56,189 nucleotides of DNA, from positions 1-56,189 of the forward strand of contig WRJZ01000039.1 in NCBI GenBank assembly GCA_009778325.1, read 5' to 3'. This document shows, in pieces, positions 49,311 to 56,189 of this stretch. Under the pieces are notes generated by a model that made no database searches, was not told where the DNA came from, and saw only the letters and a list, made by a program, of their open reading frames with translations. The translations under genes were made by a program, and so were the position numbers. Position 1 is the stretch's first letter. Each line of letters starts with the position of its first letter. The stretch is from Candidatus Endomicrobium neocapritermitis. GTDB taxonomy: Bacteria; Elusimicrobiota; Endomicrobiia; Endomicrobiales; Endomicrobiaceae.

Positions 49311-49765
49311 TGAAAATATTAAAAGCGGAAATTGAAGATTTGCAGGAAATATATAGACTTCAGAAAGAAGCCTTCATAATCGAGGCAAAAATCCATAATA
49401 ATTATTCAATACAGCCGTTAACCCAAACATTCGAAGAAGTTAAAAAAGAGTTCGGCAACGCAATAGCGCTTAAAGCCGTGAATGAAGACGGTAAAATAGT
49501 AGGTTCAGTCAGGGGGATTACGGACAACAGCACTCTTTATATAGGCAAACTGATGGTACATCCGGATTTTCAAAACAGAGGTATCGGTAAAAAACTTCTT
49601 TCGTCAATTGAAGATATGTTTCCCGGTTTTAGATACGAATTGTTTACCAGCACAAAAAGCGATAAAAATCTTGCCATATATATAAAAAACGGATACAGGG
49701 AATTTAAAAGAGAGAGCAGTCCAGTAGGCGTAGATTTTGTTTATCTGTCAAAAAATGCCAAGTGA
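49310..49765 (+). CDS. GNAT-family N-acetyltransferase
   Basis: The 151-residue protein has the GNAT core: IYRLQKEAFIIEA at the N-terminus, strand ALKAVNEDGKIVGSVRG, and the acetyl-CoA motif LMVHPDFQNRGIGKKLLSSI (about residues 82-101). It ends with YIKNGYREFKRESS. The substrate cannot be told. Its start overlaps the last base of the kinase gene. Confidence 0.88.
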   Translation: MKILKAEIEDLQEIYRLQKEAFIIEAKIHNNYSIQPLTQTFEEVKKEFGNAIALKAVNEDGKIVGSVRGITDNSTLYIGKLMVHPDFQNRGIGKKLLSSIEDMFPGFRYELFTSTKSDKNLAIYIKNGYREFKRESSPVGVDFVYLSKNAK

Positions 49766-49772
49766 GGAATTT

Positions 49773-50135
49773 ATGCCAAAGTCAAAAAAATGCATTCCTG
49801 AAGAACTGTTGGAAAAAATGAAAAATTATCCGCCGTTTTACGTTAAAGTCTGGAAAGCATGCTTTGAAATACCTGCCGGAAAAACCATGACATACGGCGA
49901 ATTAGCAAAAAAAGTCGGCTCTCCAAAAGCGGCAAGGGCAGTCGGCGGAGCAATGCGCAATAATCCGTGGCCGCCGACAATCCCGTGCCACAGAGTTATA
50001 GGCTCTGACGGCAAAATGTGCGGCTATTCGGCGCGTGGCGGAACAAAACTCAAAGAAAAGATGCTTCAATATGAAAAAGAAACTGGAAAGGACGCTGAAA
50101 ACAAAGTAGTGCCAATAACAGCGAAAAAGAAATAA
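49773..50135 (+). CDS. ogt: Methylated-DNA-[protein]-cysteine S-methyltransferase, short form
   Basis: The 120-residue protein consists only of the C-terminal DNA-binding/active-site domain of O6-alkylguanine transferases: IPAGKTMTYGELAKKVGSPK (winged helix), RAVGGAMRNNP with the Arg finger, and the methyl-accepting Cys in IPCHRVIG (about residue 71). The usual N-terminal domain (about 60-80 residues) is absent. The active Cys is kept, unlike alkyltransferase-like (ATL) proteins. I chose ATG 49773 because GTGAGGA lies at 49762-49768. Confidence 0.85.
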   Translation: MPKSKKCIPEELLEKMKNYPPFYVKVWKACFEIPAGKTMTYGELAKKVGSPKAARAVGGAMRNNPWPPTIPCHRVIGSDGKMCGYSARGGTKLKEKMLQYEKETGKDAENKVVPITAKKK

Positions 50136-50136
50136 A

Positions 50137-50787
50137 GTGCTCAGATACATTTACGATACGGCACGCAGCGCGGAAATGAATATGGCAATAGATGAGCTCC
50201 TTTTTGACGAAATTCAAAAAGAACCGGTTTTAAGAATATATTTTTGGGATAAAGCTTATACTACAATAGGCTATTTTCAGAAAAATGACTGCACAGCCGT
50301 CAGAAGGATGACTGGAGGACTTTTGGTAAATCACAAAGATGATTTATCATACGGTTTTTGCGCAACCGCTGAAAAGTGGCCTTATATTTATAATCAACAA
50401 GACACATACAAACTCATACATACGGCAATAAAGAAAGCATTATCAAGCATCAATATAGAAAGCAGTTTTGCAGAGGTTAAACAAAGCGCGGACAAAAATA
50501 TGCTGTGTGTGCAGACCCTATACAGCGATGATTTGATGTACGATGGGAAAAAAATTGCAGGTTCTTGTATGAGAAGAAGGGGAAAAAAAATACTTGTGCA
50601 GGGTTCGCTTCATCTTGACTTGGAAGAAGGAAGCAAAGAAAAGTTTTCACGCTGCTTTTGCGAAAACATGGCAGAGCTGCTCAATACGGGTTTAAATGAT
50701 AAAAATATCAGCTCAGAGGAAATTTCAAAAGCGTCTTCTCTGGCAGAAACAAAGTATTTAACGCGGGAATGGAACTATAAATTTTAA
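50137..50787 (+). CDS. Lipoate/biotin protein ligase family protein
   Basis: The 216-residue protein has the LplA/LipM-type catalytic domain: NMAIDELLFDE at the N-terminus, RRMTGGLLVNHKDDLSYGFC (about residues 55-74) in place of the usual RRxTGGxAVxH motif, and the ligand Lys in YDGKKIAGSCMRRRGKKILV (about 128-147), then QGSLHLDL. It probably attaches or transfers lipoyl/octanoyl groups to carrier proteins. GTG 50137 is one base after the previous stop. Confidence 0.8.
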   Translation: MLRYIYDTARSAEMNMAIDELLFDEIQKEPVLRIYFWDKAYTTIGYFQKNDCTAVRRMTGGLLVNHKDDLSYGFCATAEKWPYIYNQQDTYKLIHTAIKKALSSINIESSFAEVKQSADKNMLCVQTLYSDDLMYDGKKIAGSCMRRRGKKILVQGSLHLDLEEGSKEKFSRCFCENMAELLNTGLNDKNISSEEISKASSLAETKYLTREWNYKF

Positions 50788-50798
50788 AGGTAAATATC

Positions 50799-51890
50799 AT
50801 GAAAAAAATTCTTTTAACAGCGCTATTTCTGATTATGAATACGGCATTATTTGCGAAAAGCAATGATATTTGGATTGCATTCGAGAATGAAGACGCGGAT
50901 TTAATCGGTTATAAAGACAAAAACGGAGTAATAAAAATCGAACCGAAATTTATTGTCGGAGCAGGCAAATTTGAAAATATTATGGCTGTTGTTGAAGAAA
51001 CATATGATAATAAATGGAATAGTTACTATCTTACAAAAACAGGAAAAACAGCCGGCAAAGACAGCCTGTATTATTTTGACAATAATCCTGACTGCGAAAG
51101 CGAAGGCTTTATTCGTTTCAGAGACCATAAAACCGATAAAGCCGGAATGCTTAATAAAGACGGGGATATAGTAATTCCGGCCGAATATAGCGACCTTACA
51201 AGAGTGAGAAACGGAATGATAATAGCGCTAAAAGACGCCGTAAAAAAGTATTCGGGAGAACATTATACTTGGACAGGCGGGCAGGAATTGCTTATTGATA
51301 CGTCAAACAACATTTTGATAGACAACTTTCCTTATGACGATAATTTAAATTTCTTTTCAATTAAAAAAACAAAAACTCCTCATTCAGACCCGATAAGAAA
51401 ATCATTTTTGGCAAGAGACGGTTATTACTGGTCATTTATCGATTTTAAAAAAGAGTTCAAAAACTGGCTGACAAATGATTTGCTTGTAAACCTGACAAGA
51501 AAAAAACTGCTTAACGCTTCACACAACACTATTGTTTGGGAGTACGGGACTTGGGATTCGACTGAATATCTGCGGGGTGAAAACAGCAGAGCGGAATTTA
51601 TAAATAATAATTTTGAAATTCTGAAAGCAGGGTTACTTGAAATATTAGATCCGAATTACGACTATTTTATTTCACGGGACAGTTTAAATACTCTTATTTA
51701 TGAAGCAGGATTTGAAAAGTATTTTAATAATTGCGGAGAATTTAAAGACTGGATTTATCCTGTAATGACGATTGTTATTTCTCATACAAATGGAAATGAC
51801 TTCACGCAAAACTTTTATGAATTTTTAAGAACCGATAAAGGATATAAATTGATATCTGCAGCAATTAGAAACGCGAATTTGCGGATTTAG
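50799..51890 (+). CDS. Secreted WG-repeat protein
   Basis: The 363-residue protein has a signal peptide (LLTALFLIMNTALFAKS, cleavage near residue 20) and two or three WG-type repeats: LIGYKDKNGVIKIEPKFIVG (about 35-54), a weaker TKTGKT unit and KAGMLNKDGDIVIPAEYSDL (about 114-133). The C-terminal 200 residues are unassigned. The function of WG repeats is not established. It starts 11 bases after the ligase gene, with AAAGGTAA upstream. Confidence 0.75.
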   Translation: MKKILLTALFLIMNTALFAKSNDIWIAFENEDADLIGYKDKNGVIKIEPKFIVGAGKFENIMAVVEETYDNKWNSYYLTKTGKTAGKDSLYYFDNNPDCESEGFIRFRDHKTDKAGMLNKDGDIVIPAEYSDLTRVRNGMIIALKDAVKKYSGEHYTWTGGQELLIDTSNNILIDNFPYDDNLNFFSIKKTKTPHSDPIRKSFLARDGYYWSFIDFKKEFKNWLTNDLLVNLTRKKLLNASHNTIVWEYGTWDSTEYLRGENSRAEFINNNFEILKAGLLEILDPNYDYFISRDSLNTLIYEAGFEKYFNNCGEFKDWIYPVMTIVISHTNGNDFTQNFYEFLRTDKGYKLISAAIRNANLRI

Positions 51891-51904
51891 CAATAGAACC
51901 CTCA

Positions 51905-52028
51905 TTTTCTCAACGCTTGTCATTGCGAGCCCTGAAAGGGCGCGGCAATCCAGCGTCGTGAAAGTCTAGATTGCCACGTCGCTTCGCTCCTCGCAATGAC
52001 AGACTTGTGAGGTTTTTAGAGAAACCCA
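51905..52028. repeat. TCATTGCGAG-class element, copy lacking the left outer arm
   Basis: It is nearly identical over about 120 bases to 8380-8506, including CCCTGAAAGGGCGCGGCAAT, AGTCTAGATTGCCACGTC and the right outer arm AGGTTTTTAGAGAAACCCA. The left outer arm is missing apart from a possible AACCCT remnant. It directly precedes the rlmN ribosome-binding site. Confidence 0.8.
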
Positions 52029-52040
52029 ATAGGAGAAGAG

Positions 52041-53072
52041 ATGAAAAAATACATTTTAGATTTAACCATACCGCAGTTCAGAACGGCAGCCAATCCCGTA
52101 ATTAAACAGGATTACAGGCTGAACCAGATTATTGAATGGATTTATGTCAAAAAAGCCGCTTCTTTTGACGAGTTTACTAATTTATCCAAAGAATTAAGGC
52201 AGCAGCTTGACGAAAGGTTCACGCTGCGTTTGCTTAAAATTATTAAAAAAGATACTTCTCTTATTGACGGAACCATAAGATACACATTCCAAACTGTTGA
52301 TAATAGATGCTTTTTTGCCGTTTTTCTTCCGGCAAAAGGCAAAAATTCCGTATGCATATCTTCCCAGATAGGCTGCCCTGTTATGTGCGAGTTTTGCTCG
52401 TCAGGTAAAGTTAAATTAGCCAGAAACTTGAGCAGGGGGGAGATTTTAGAACAAATTCTGCAGATCGAAAACGATACAAAAGAAAAAATAGGCGGCGTAT
52501 TATTTATGGGCATGGGTGAACCTATGCTTAACTTCAATAATGTTACACTTGCCCTGAAATCTTTGCTTTCAAATAAAGAATTCGGCATAGGAAAAAGACA
52601 TATAACCGTTTCAACGGTGGGTATTGTGCCGGCAATAGAAAAGCTTGCTGAAGAAAATTACGGAGTAAGGCTTGCAATTTCTCTTCATGCCATAGATGAT
52701 AAACAAAGAAAAATTCTGATTCCCAATAATCTTGGATTTACGGTTGACGAGATTTTGAAAGCAGGCAAATATTACCTGAAAAAAACTAATTCAAGGCTTA
52801 CCATAGAGTATATTTTGGTTAAAAACATAAATGATTCAACTGCTGACGCGCACAAACTTACAAGAATTTTAAGAACCCGCGATTTAATAAATCCGGACGT
52901 ACAGATAAATCTCATACCATACAATCCCGTGGAAAAAACATCTTTCCAAACACCCTCACAGGAAACAATCACAAAGTTTAAAAACATTTTAAAGGTCAAC
53001 GGCCTGACAACAAACATAAGACAGGCAAAAGGCGCGGATATTTCAGCTGCATGCGGACAGTTGGGGTATTAA
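52041..53072 (+). CDS. rlmN: 23S rRNA (adenine2503-C2)/tRNA methyltransferase RlmN
   Basis: The 343-residue radical-SAM enzyme methylates A2503 of 23S rRNA and A37 of some tRNAs. The cluster motif C-x3-C-x2-C is in GCPVMCEFCSSGK (about residues 111-123). GGVLFMGMGEPMLN binds SAM, and the methyl-carrying Cys is in ISAACGQL near the C-terminus. AGGAGAAGAG precedes ATG 52041. A bidirectional terminator follows at 53092-53115. Confidence 0.94.
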   Translation: MKKYILDLTIPQFRTAANPVIKQDYRLNQIIEWIYVKKAASFDEFTNLSKELRQQLDERFTLRLLKIIKKDTSLIDGTIRYTFQTVDNRCFFAVFLPAKGKNSVCISSQIGCPVMCEFCSSGKVKLARNLSRGEILEQILQIENDTKEKIGGVLFMGMGEPMLNFNNVTLALKSLLSNKEFGIGKRHITVSTVGIVPAIEKLAEENYGVRLAISLHAIDDKQRKILIPNNLGFTVDEILKAGKYYLKKTNSRLTIEYILVKNINDSTADAHKLTRILRTRDLINPDVQINLIPYNPVEKTSFQTPSQETITKFKNILKVNGLTTNIRQAKGADISAACGQLGY

Positions 53073-53091
53073 CACAGCAAAATAATAGAGA

Positions 53092-53115
53092 AAAAAGATT
53101 AAGAGCAATCTTTTT
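53092..53115. terminator. Bidirectional terminator between rlmN and the lipoprotein gene
   Basis: AAAAAGATT (53092-53100) and AATCTTTTT (53107-53115) form a hairpin with T-runs on both strands between two convergent genes. Confidence 0.75.
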
Positions 53116-53124
53116 GATTATTAA

Positions 53125-53523
53125 TTAGTAAGTAAGAGTTATTGTTCTTGAAGAAGAAAATACTCCTTGATAACCAGCCTGAACGCTTATTGTAGTACTT
53201 GTTAGATAGATAGCCTTATCGACATCAATTGCCATTCTATTAGCTACAAATTCAATAGCTTCAGATGGAACATTTTTAGTTCCCCATGAAATAGCGGGAT
53301 TATCAATTTCTTGTCCTCTTGAATTTGTAACAGTAGCTTCAAATAGTATCTTAGAATTGTAGTTTGCCCTCAAATAACTAAGGCTCAATGTATCTCCATC
53401 AGGCTCTTGCCTAATTTCCACCGTACCATTAAACCTATATGCATTATTGTCATCCGTATCACAAGCCGTAAAAAATACAAACGATATAGCAAAAAAAGTT
53501 AAAAATAACGCTGTTTTCTTCAT
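53125..53523 (-). CDS. Small lipoprotein of unknown function
   Basis: The 132-residue protein has a lipoprotein signal (residues 1-21, lipobox FTAC, lipidated Cys about 21). A beta-rich domain follows, with Ig-like character (YNSKILFEATVTNSRGQEID, ISVQAGYQGVFSSSRTITLT), reminiscent of BIG-type domains. I recognise no specific family. AGAGGATTT precedes the start on the minus strand. Confidence 0.7.
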   Translation of the reverse strand: MKKTALFLTFFAISFVFFTACDTDDNNAYRFNGTVEIRQEPDGDTLSLSYLRANYNSKILFEATVTNSRGQEIDNPAISWGTKNVPSEAIEFVANRMAIDVDKAIYLTSTTISVQAGYQGVFSSSRTITLTY

Positions 53524-53611
53524 AATTTCAAATCCTCTTATAATGTTTTTACTTAAAATATAGGCTTTATTCTACATTTTTTATTTATAAAAGTAAATTA
53601 AAATTAAGGGG

Positions 53612-53638
53612 AAAAAGGGGAAAGTTGTCCCCTTTTTT
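53612..53638. terminator. Terminator hairpin, usable on both strands
   Basis: AAAAAGGGGA (53612-53621) and TCCCCTTTTTT (53628-53638) form a stem with A/T-runs on either side. On the minus strand it would end transcripts coming from apt and tRNA-Arg. Confidence 0.7.
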
Positions 53639-53775
53639 CAATTGCCAAATGGAATATTTAATTTTTGGAAAAACAACAGCCATTTTTTAAATTTCCAGGG
53701 TATTTAGTATGCCTAAAATCAAAATAGAGCCTTTAAAAAAGAGACATTAAAATGATTTTTAAACAAAGGTGGGTA

Positions 53776-53801
53776 AAAGGAATACCCGCGGGTATTCCTT
53801 T
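53776..53801. repeat. Perfect 26-bp palindrome
   Basis: The half AAAGGAATACCCG is followed directly by its exact inverse, CGGGTATTCCTTT, with no spacer. It stands out as a GC-rich centre in very AT-rich DNA and has no T-run after it, so it is not a typical terminator. It may be a binding site or a cruciform-forming site. Confidence 0.8.
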
Positions 53802-54120
53802 GGTGAGGTATTTTAGGTTAGATAAATTTATTTTAAAAAATAAACTTTCCTTTATTAAAAGTTATAAAAAACACTGTGAGTGATATTTTACAACTGTTAA
53901 AGCAATCAAAAATGCAAATATAAATTACATATATTTATAAGCATTATTTTTAAAATATATGATAATTAACTTTAATGTTAATAACCGGCCAAACCCCTAT
54001 TGTACTTAACATAATATATCTTATCGGACTGTTAAAAGTGCAAAAACTTAAGATTTTTGACCAAAATTTAAAAAATTAATTTTTCGATTTTTTTGACTTT
54101 TTGAAAAAATAAGGTTTTTC

Positions 54121-54137
54121 TTGGCATGTTTTTTGCA
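54121..54137 (+). promoter_or_regulatory. Sigma-54-like promoter motif
   Basis: TTGGCATG, TTTT, TTGCA places GG and GC exactly 10 bases apart, as RpoN promoters require, with one mismatch to TTGGCACG. There is no plus-strand gene downstream before the minus-strand tRNA, so it may be chance or may drive an unseen RNA. Confidence 0.3.
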
Positions 54138-54388
54138 AATAAAAGGTATCTGATTTTTATGTTTTTTTATATTTTTGCGGTTTTTGTCATTTTTGGAAAT
54201 TTTTGTTTTAAGGTATTTTTTAAATTTTAAAAAGTTATCTTAAATATCACAAAAATCTGAATTTTTAGAAATTTAAGGCACTTTTTCCCCATTAATTTAT
54301 TAACAAAACTCATTATTTTTTGATTTTTGCCGTAAGAAGAATATAACTTTTAGGAAAAGATGATATGCGGAGAAGTATAAAACCAAAA

Positions 54389-54462
54389 CGACCCCGAGAG
54401 GAGTTGAACCTCCAACCTTATCCTTAGGACGGATCTGCTCTATCCAGTTGAGCTACAGGGCC
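54389..54462 (-). tRNA. tRNA-Arg (anticodon CCT)
   Basis: On the minus strand the 74-base cloverleaf has acceptor GGCCCTG/CGGGGTC, D arm GCTCAACTGGATAGAGC, anticodon loop GTCCTAA (anticodon at 54426-54428) and T arm GGAGGTTCAACTCCTC. No CCA is encoded. The outermost anticodon-stem pair is G-A, a mild oddity. Confidence 0.92.
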
Positions 54463-54485
54463 ATTCTATATCTATATTTGTTTAT

Positions 54486-55019
54486 TCAGCTGACTTTCAA
54501 AAGCGAAAAAATTTCCGCTGATTTATTCTCTATTTTATCTCTTCCTTTAAGAAAAGAAAGTTCCAAAACAAAAGCCGCGGCTATTATGTTTCCGCCGATT
54601 TTTTCCACAAGCTTTATCGCGGCATTGGTGGTGCCGCCCGTGGCAAGCAAATCGTCTATTATTAAAACTTTTTCCCCTTTCTTCACCGAGTCTTCATGAA
54701 TTTCAATTTCGGCAGTTCCGTATTCAAGCGCATAGCTTATCGCAACAGTTTTTGCGGGAAGTTTCCCTTTTTTTCTTATAGGGATAAAAGGAATATTCAT
54801 TTTTACGGCCAGAGGCATTCCGAAAATAAATCCCCTGGATTCAATTCCGGCGATTTTGTCAATTCCGGAATCTTTAAACTTATCGGATATCGCTGTGATT
54901 ATTTCATTAAAAAGCTCTATATTCTTTAAAACAGGAGTTATATCTTTGAATATAATGCCTTTTATCGGAAAATCCTGAATATCTCTTATTGCCGCTGAAA
55001 GTTTGTTTATATTCATCAA
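54486..55019 (-). CDS. apt: Adenine phosphoribosyltransferase
   Basis: The 177-residue purine-salvage enzyme converts adenine and PRPP to AMP. It shows IRDIQDFPIKGIIFKDITPV at the N-terminus, GIESRGFIFGMPLAVKM, and the PRPP motif VLIIDDLLATGGTTNAAIKL (about residues 117-136). Its start overlaps the sigma-factor stop by 4 bases, so the two are co-translated. tRNA-Arg lies 23 bases downstream. Confidence 0.95.
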   Translation of the reverse strand: MMNINKLSAAIRDIQDFPIKGIIFKDITPVLKNIELFNEIITAISDKFKDSGIDKIAGIESRGFIFGMPLAVKMNIPFIPIRKKGKLPAKTVAISYALEYGTAEIEIHEDSVKKGEKVLIIDDLLATGGTTNAAIKLVEKIGGNIIAAAFVLELSFLKGRDKIENKSAEIFSLLKVS

Positions 55020-55954
55020 TTTACCCTTCTGTCTACTATTTTTATGTCATTTTTTTTAGAAATTTTTCTTCCGTCTCTTTTGTTTACGCGGCTGTCGAGC
55101 ATAAGTTTTTTTGCTTCATCTTTATCTATATAGTTGTATCTTATAAAAATGCCTTTAAGCCTTTTTAACGCTTTTACTTCCAGCTGCCTCACGCGTTCTC
55201 TGGAAATTTTTAAAACTTTTCCGGATTCTTCCAAAGACATGGGTTTCATCCCGCCAATGCCGAAACGCATTCTTATTATCTCTCTTTCTCTCGGGGGAAG
55301 ATAATTTAAAGCCTGGCCTATGTCTGAATTCGTTCTTATTATTTCGGTAACAGATTCCGGAGACTTAACATCTTCGTCAATAATTATATCTTTAACAAAA
55401 ATATCCGAATCATCTCCTATAGGAGCTTCCAATGAACTTGTGCCGCTAAAAACAGAAGCCGCTTTCATAAGGTTGCTTGTCTGCTTTTTACTCAGTTTTA
55501 GCTTTTTAGAGACTTCGTCAATTGAAGGGTCGCGGTTAAGTTTTTCTCTTAATTTGCTCCAAGTTTTCATCCATGCATTAAGAGAATCCCATATATGTGA
55601 AGGTATCCTTATGGTTTTTGTCTGATTTTCTATAGCTTTGCGTATATACTGTTCAATCCAGTACACCGCATATGTTGAAAAAGCGACTTTTTTTGACGGA
55701 TCAAACTTTTCTACGGCTTTTATAAGCCCCATATTGCCTTCTTCCACAAGATCCATAAAATCTATGCCTTTTTTCATGAATCTTTTGGCAATCGGAATTA
55801 CAAGCCTGTAATTTTGCTCGACAAGTTTATCAAAAGAAGCTTTATCTTTTTTCTTGGATTTTTTCCACAATTCGTCTATTTCATGTTTTGATAAAAGTTT
55901 AATCTGCCTTATTGCGTCAAAATAAAGCTGTAACGGATCATACCTTGTAATCAT
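55016..55954 (-). CDS. RNA polymerase sigma-70 family factor (group 1/2)
   Basis: The 312-residue protein has region 1.2 (DPLQLYFDAIRQIKLLSKHE), region 2 (NYRLVIPIAKRFMKKGIDFM, then EEGNMGLIKAVEKFDPSKKV), 2.4 (YWIEQYIRKAIENQTKTIRI), region 3 and region 4.2 (LEESGKVLKISRERVRQLEV). It lacks region 1.1 and the large non-conserved insert, so it is short for a housekeeping RpoD. It may be an RpoS-like group 2 factor or a reduced primary one. I start it at the ATG read from 55954 because AAAGGA lies upstream; the longer frame reads into tRNA-Pro. Confidence 0.9.
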   Translation of the reverse strand: MITRYDPLQLYFDAIRQIKLLSKHEIDELWKKSKKKDKASFDKLVEQNYRLVIPIAKRFMKKGIDFMDLVEEGNMGLIKAVEKFDPSKKVAFSTYAVYWIEQYIRKAIENQTKTIRIPSHIWDSLNAWMKTWSKLREKLNRDPSIDEVSKKLKLSKKQTSNLMKAASVFSGTSSLEAPIGDDSDIFVKDIIIDEDVKSPESVTEIIRTNSDIGQALNYLPPREREIIRMRFGIGGMKPMSLEESGKVLKISRERVRQLEVKALKRLKGIFIRYNYIDKDEAKKLMLDSRVNKRDGRKISKKNDIKIVDRRVN

Positions 55955-55978
55955 TTGGTATCCTTTACTGTTATAATA

Positions 55979-56052
55979 TCGGGGCGACTGGATTTGAACC
56001 AGCGACCTCACGGTCCCGAACCGAGCGCTCTAGCCAGCTGAGCCACGCCCCG
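55979..56052 (-). tRNA. tRNA-Pro (anticodon CGG)
   Basis: On the minus strand the 74-base cloverleaf has acceptor CGGGGCG/CGCCCCG with discriminator A, D arm GGCTCAGCTGGCTAGAGC, anticodon loop TTCGGGA (anticodon at 56016-56018) and T arm GCTGGTTCAAATCCAGT. No CCA is encoded. It lies 24 bases upstream of the sigma-factor start. Confidence 0.93.
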
Positions 56053-56189
56053 ATTTAACGACAATGATGTGTCCCTGCGGGACATGATGTACACTTCGTG
56101 CATGATGTTTCCTGCGGAAATGATGTATATCCTTCGGATACATTAACGACAAGGACACATTACATCATGTTGCCGCAAAGCGGCAATAC
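56053..56189. repeat. Cluster of small hairpins joined by ATGATGT
   Basis: Four hairpins, GTCCCTGCGGGAC, TACACTTCGTGCA-type, TTTCCTGCGGAAA and TATCCTTCGGATA, are separated by ATGATGT. Then come an inverted outer arm (GGACACATTACATCATG) and another hairpin, TTGCCGCAAAGCGGCAA. The layout resembles the other word-arm elements (inverted arms around mini-hairpins). It runs off the window end. Confidence 0.65.

Larger units (their letters stand above)
53524..54388. other. Long, very AT-rich non-coding region
   Basis: About 865 bases with no open frame of coding character on either strand. It holds a terminator hairpin (53612-53638), a perfect 26-bp palindrome (53776-53801), T-rich tracts over 54040-54330, and a sigma-54-like promoter motif (54121-54137). 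I looked for DnaA-box clusters (TTATCCACA) and saw none. Confidence 0.6.

Noticed and set aside
53524-54388. Replication origin
   Set aside because: It is AT-rich, but no DnaA-box cluster and no dnaA, dnaN or gidA neighbour is present.
9239-56189. CRISPR array
   Set aside because: Repeats are inverted, of 7-8-base period, degenerate and in separate gaps; there are no fixed-length spacers and no cas genes.

Overview
The window is AT-rich bacterial chromosome from a Gram-negative (diderm) organism. It encodes outer-membrane beta-barrels, a TolC-type channel, an autotransporter-like protein, several lipoproteins or secreted proteins, and a cytoplasmic-membrane phospholipid pathway. A hybrid-cluster protein (Hcp) suggests an anaerobic or microaerobic life. 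The overall style (autotransporter-like proteins with NTVNISGG repeats, gene content, AT-rich codon use) fits Elusimicrobiota, perhaps an Endomicrobium relative. That placement comes from memory of such genomes, not from a search, and I hold it at about 50 percent. No rRNA, insertion-sequence transposase, phage module or CRISPR array is visible.

Layout. 1-4.2 kb: poorly recognised secreted or small proteins, two of them apparently broken by a palindromic element of about 62 bp present in four copies. 4.2-6.4 kb: an SPFH protein paired with a divergent NAD-kinase-like protein. 6.75-8.3 kb: hcp behind a possible CRP/FNR-type site. 8.6-10.2 kb: psd and pssA (phosphatidylethanolamine synthesis). 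10.3-18.4 kb: leuA, leuC, leuD, leuB and asd (leucine and aspartate-family synthesis), with two outer-membrane protein genes interleaved. 18.5-24.4 kb: a YdjC deacetylase, truA, then a tight stress/repair set (WYL regulator, zinc-ribbon protein, QueG-like Fe-S protein, tag, GyrI-like protein, Fpg-like glycosylase). 24.5-26.5 kb: a lipoprotein glycoside hydrolase. 26.6-34.4 kb: miaB, a lytic transglycosylase, mutS, a PilZ protein, mutL and miaA. 34.4-40.4 kb (minus strand): a complete TolC/HlyD/two-ATPase/two-permease exporter. 40.5-53 kb: murJ, a DUF4230 protein, the autotransporter, a short uvrC, a sensor kinase, an acetyltransferase, ogt, a lipoate-ligase-like gene, a WG-repeat protein and rlmN. 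53-56 kb: a lipoprotein, about 0.87 kb of very AT-rich non-coding DNA, tRNA-Arg(CCT), apt, a sigma-70 factor and tRNA-Pro(CGG), all on the minus strand.

The most unusual feature is the intergenic DNA. At least fourteen gaps, plus segments inside mutL and miaA (and possibly miaB), carry composite repeats. Their outer arms are short tandem 'words' of 7-8 bp, inverted on the other side. The word differs from locus to locus, while the centre falls into two recurring types: one with AACGGCAAAGACAAAA, the other with two mini-hairpins around CCTATTAA. I do not recognise this architecture as a named repeat family. Other points worth checking are a probable AUU start for mutS, a probably leaderless miaB, a UvrC without its helix-hairpin-helix end, and a tRNA-Leu 3' fragment beside the autotransporter.
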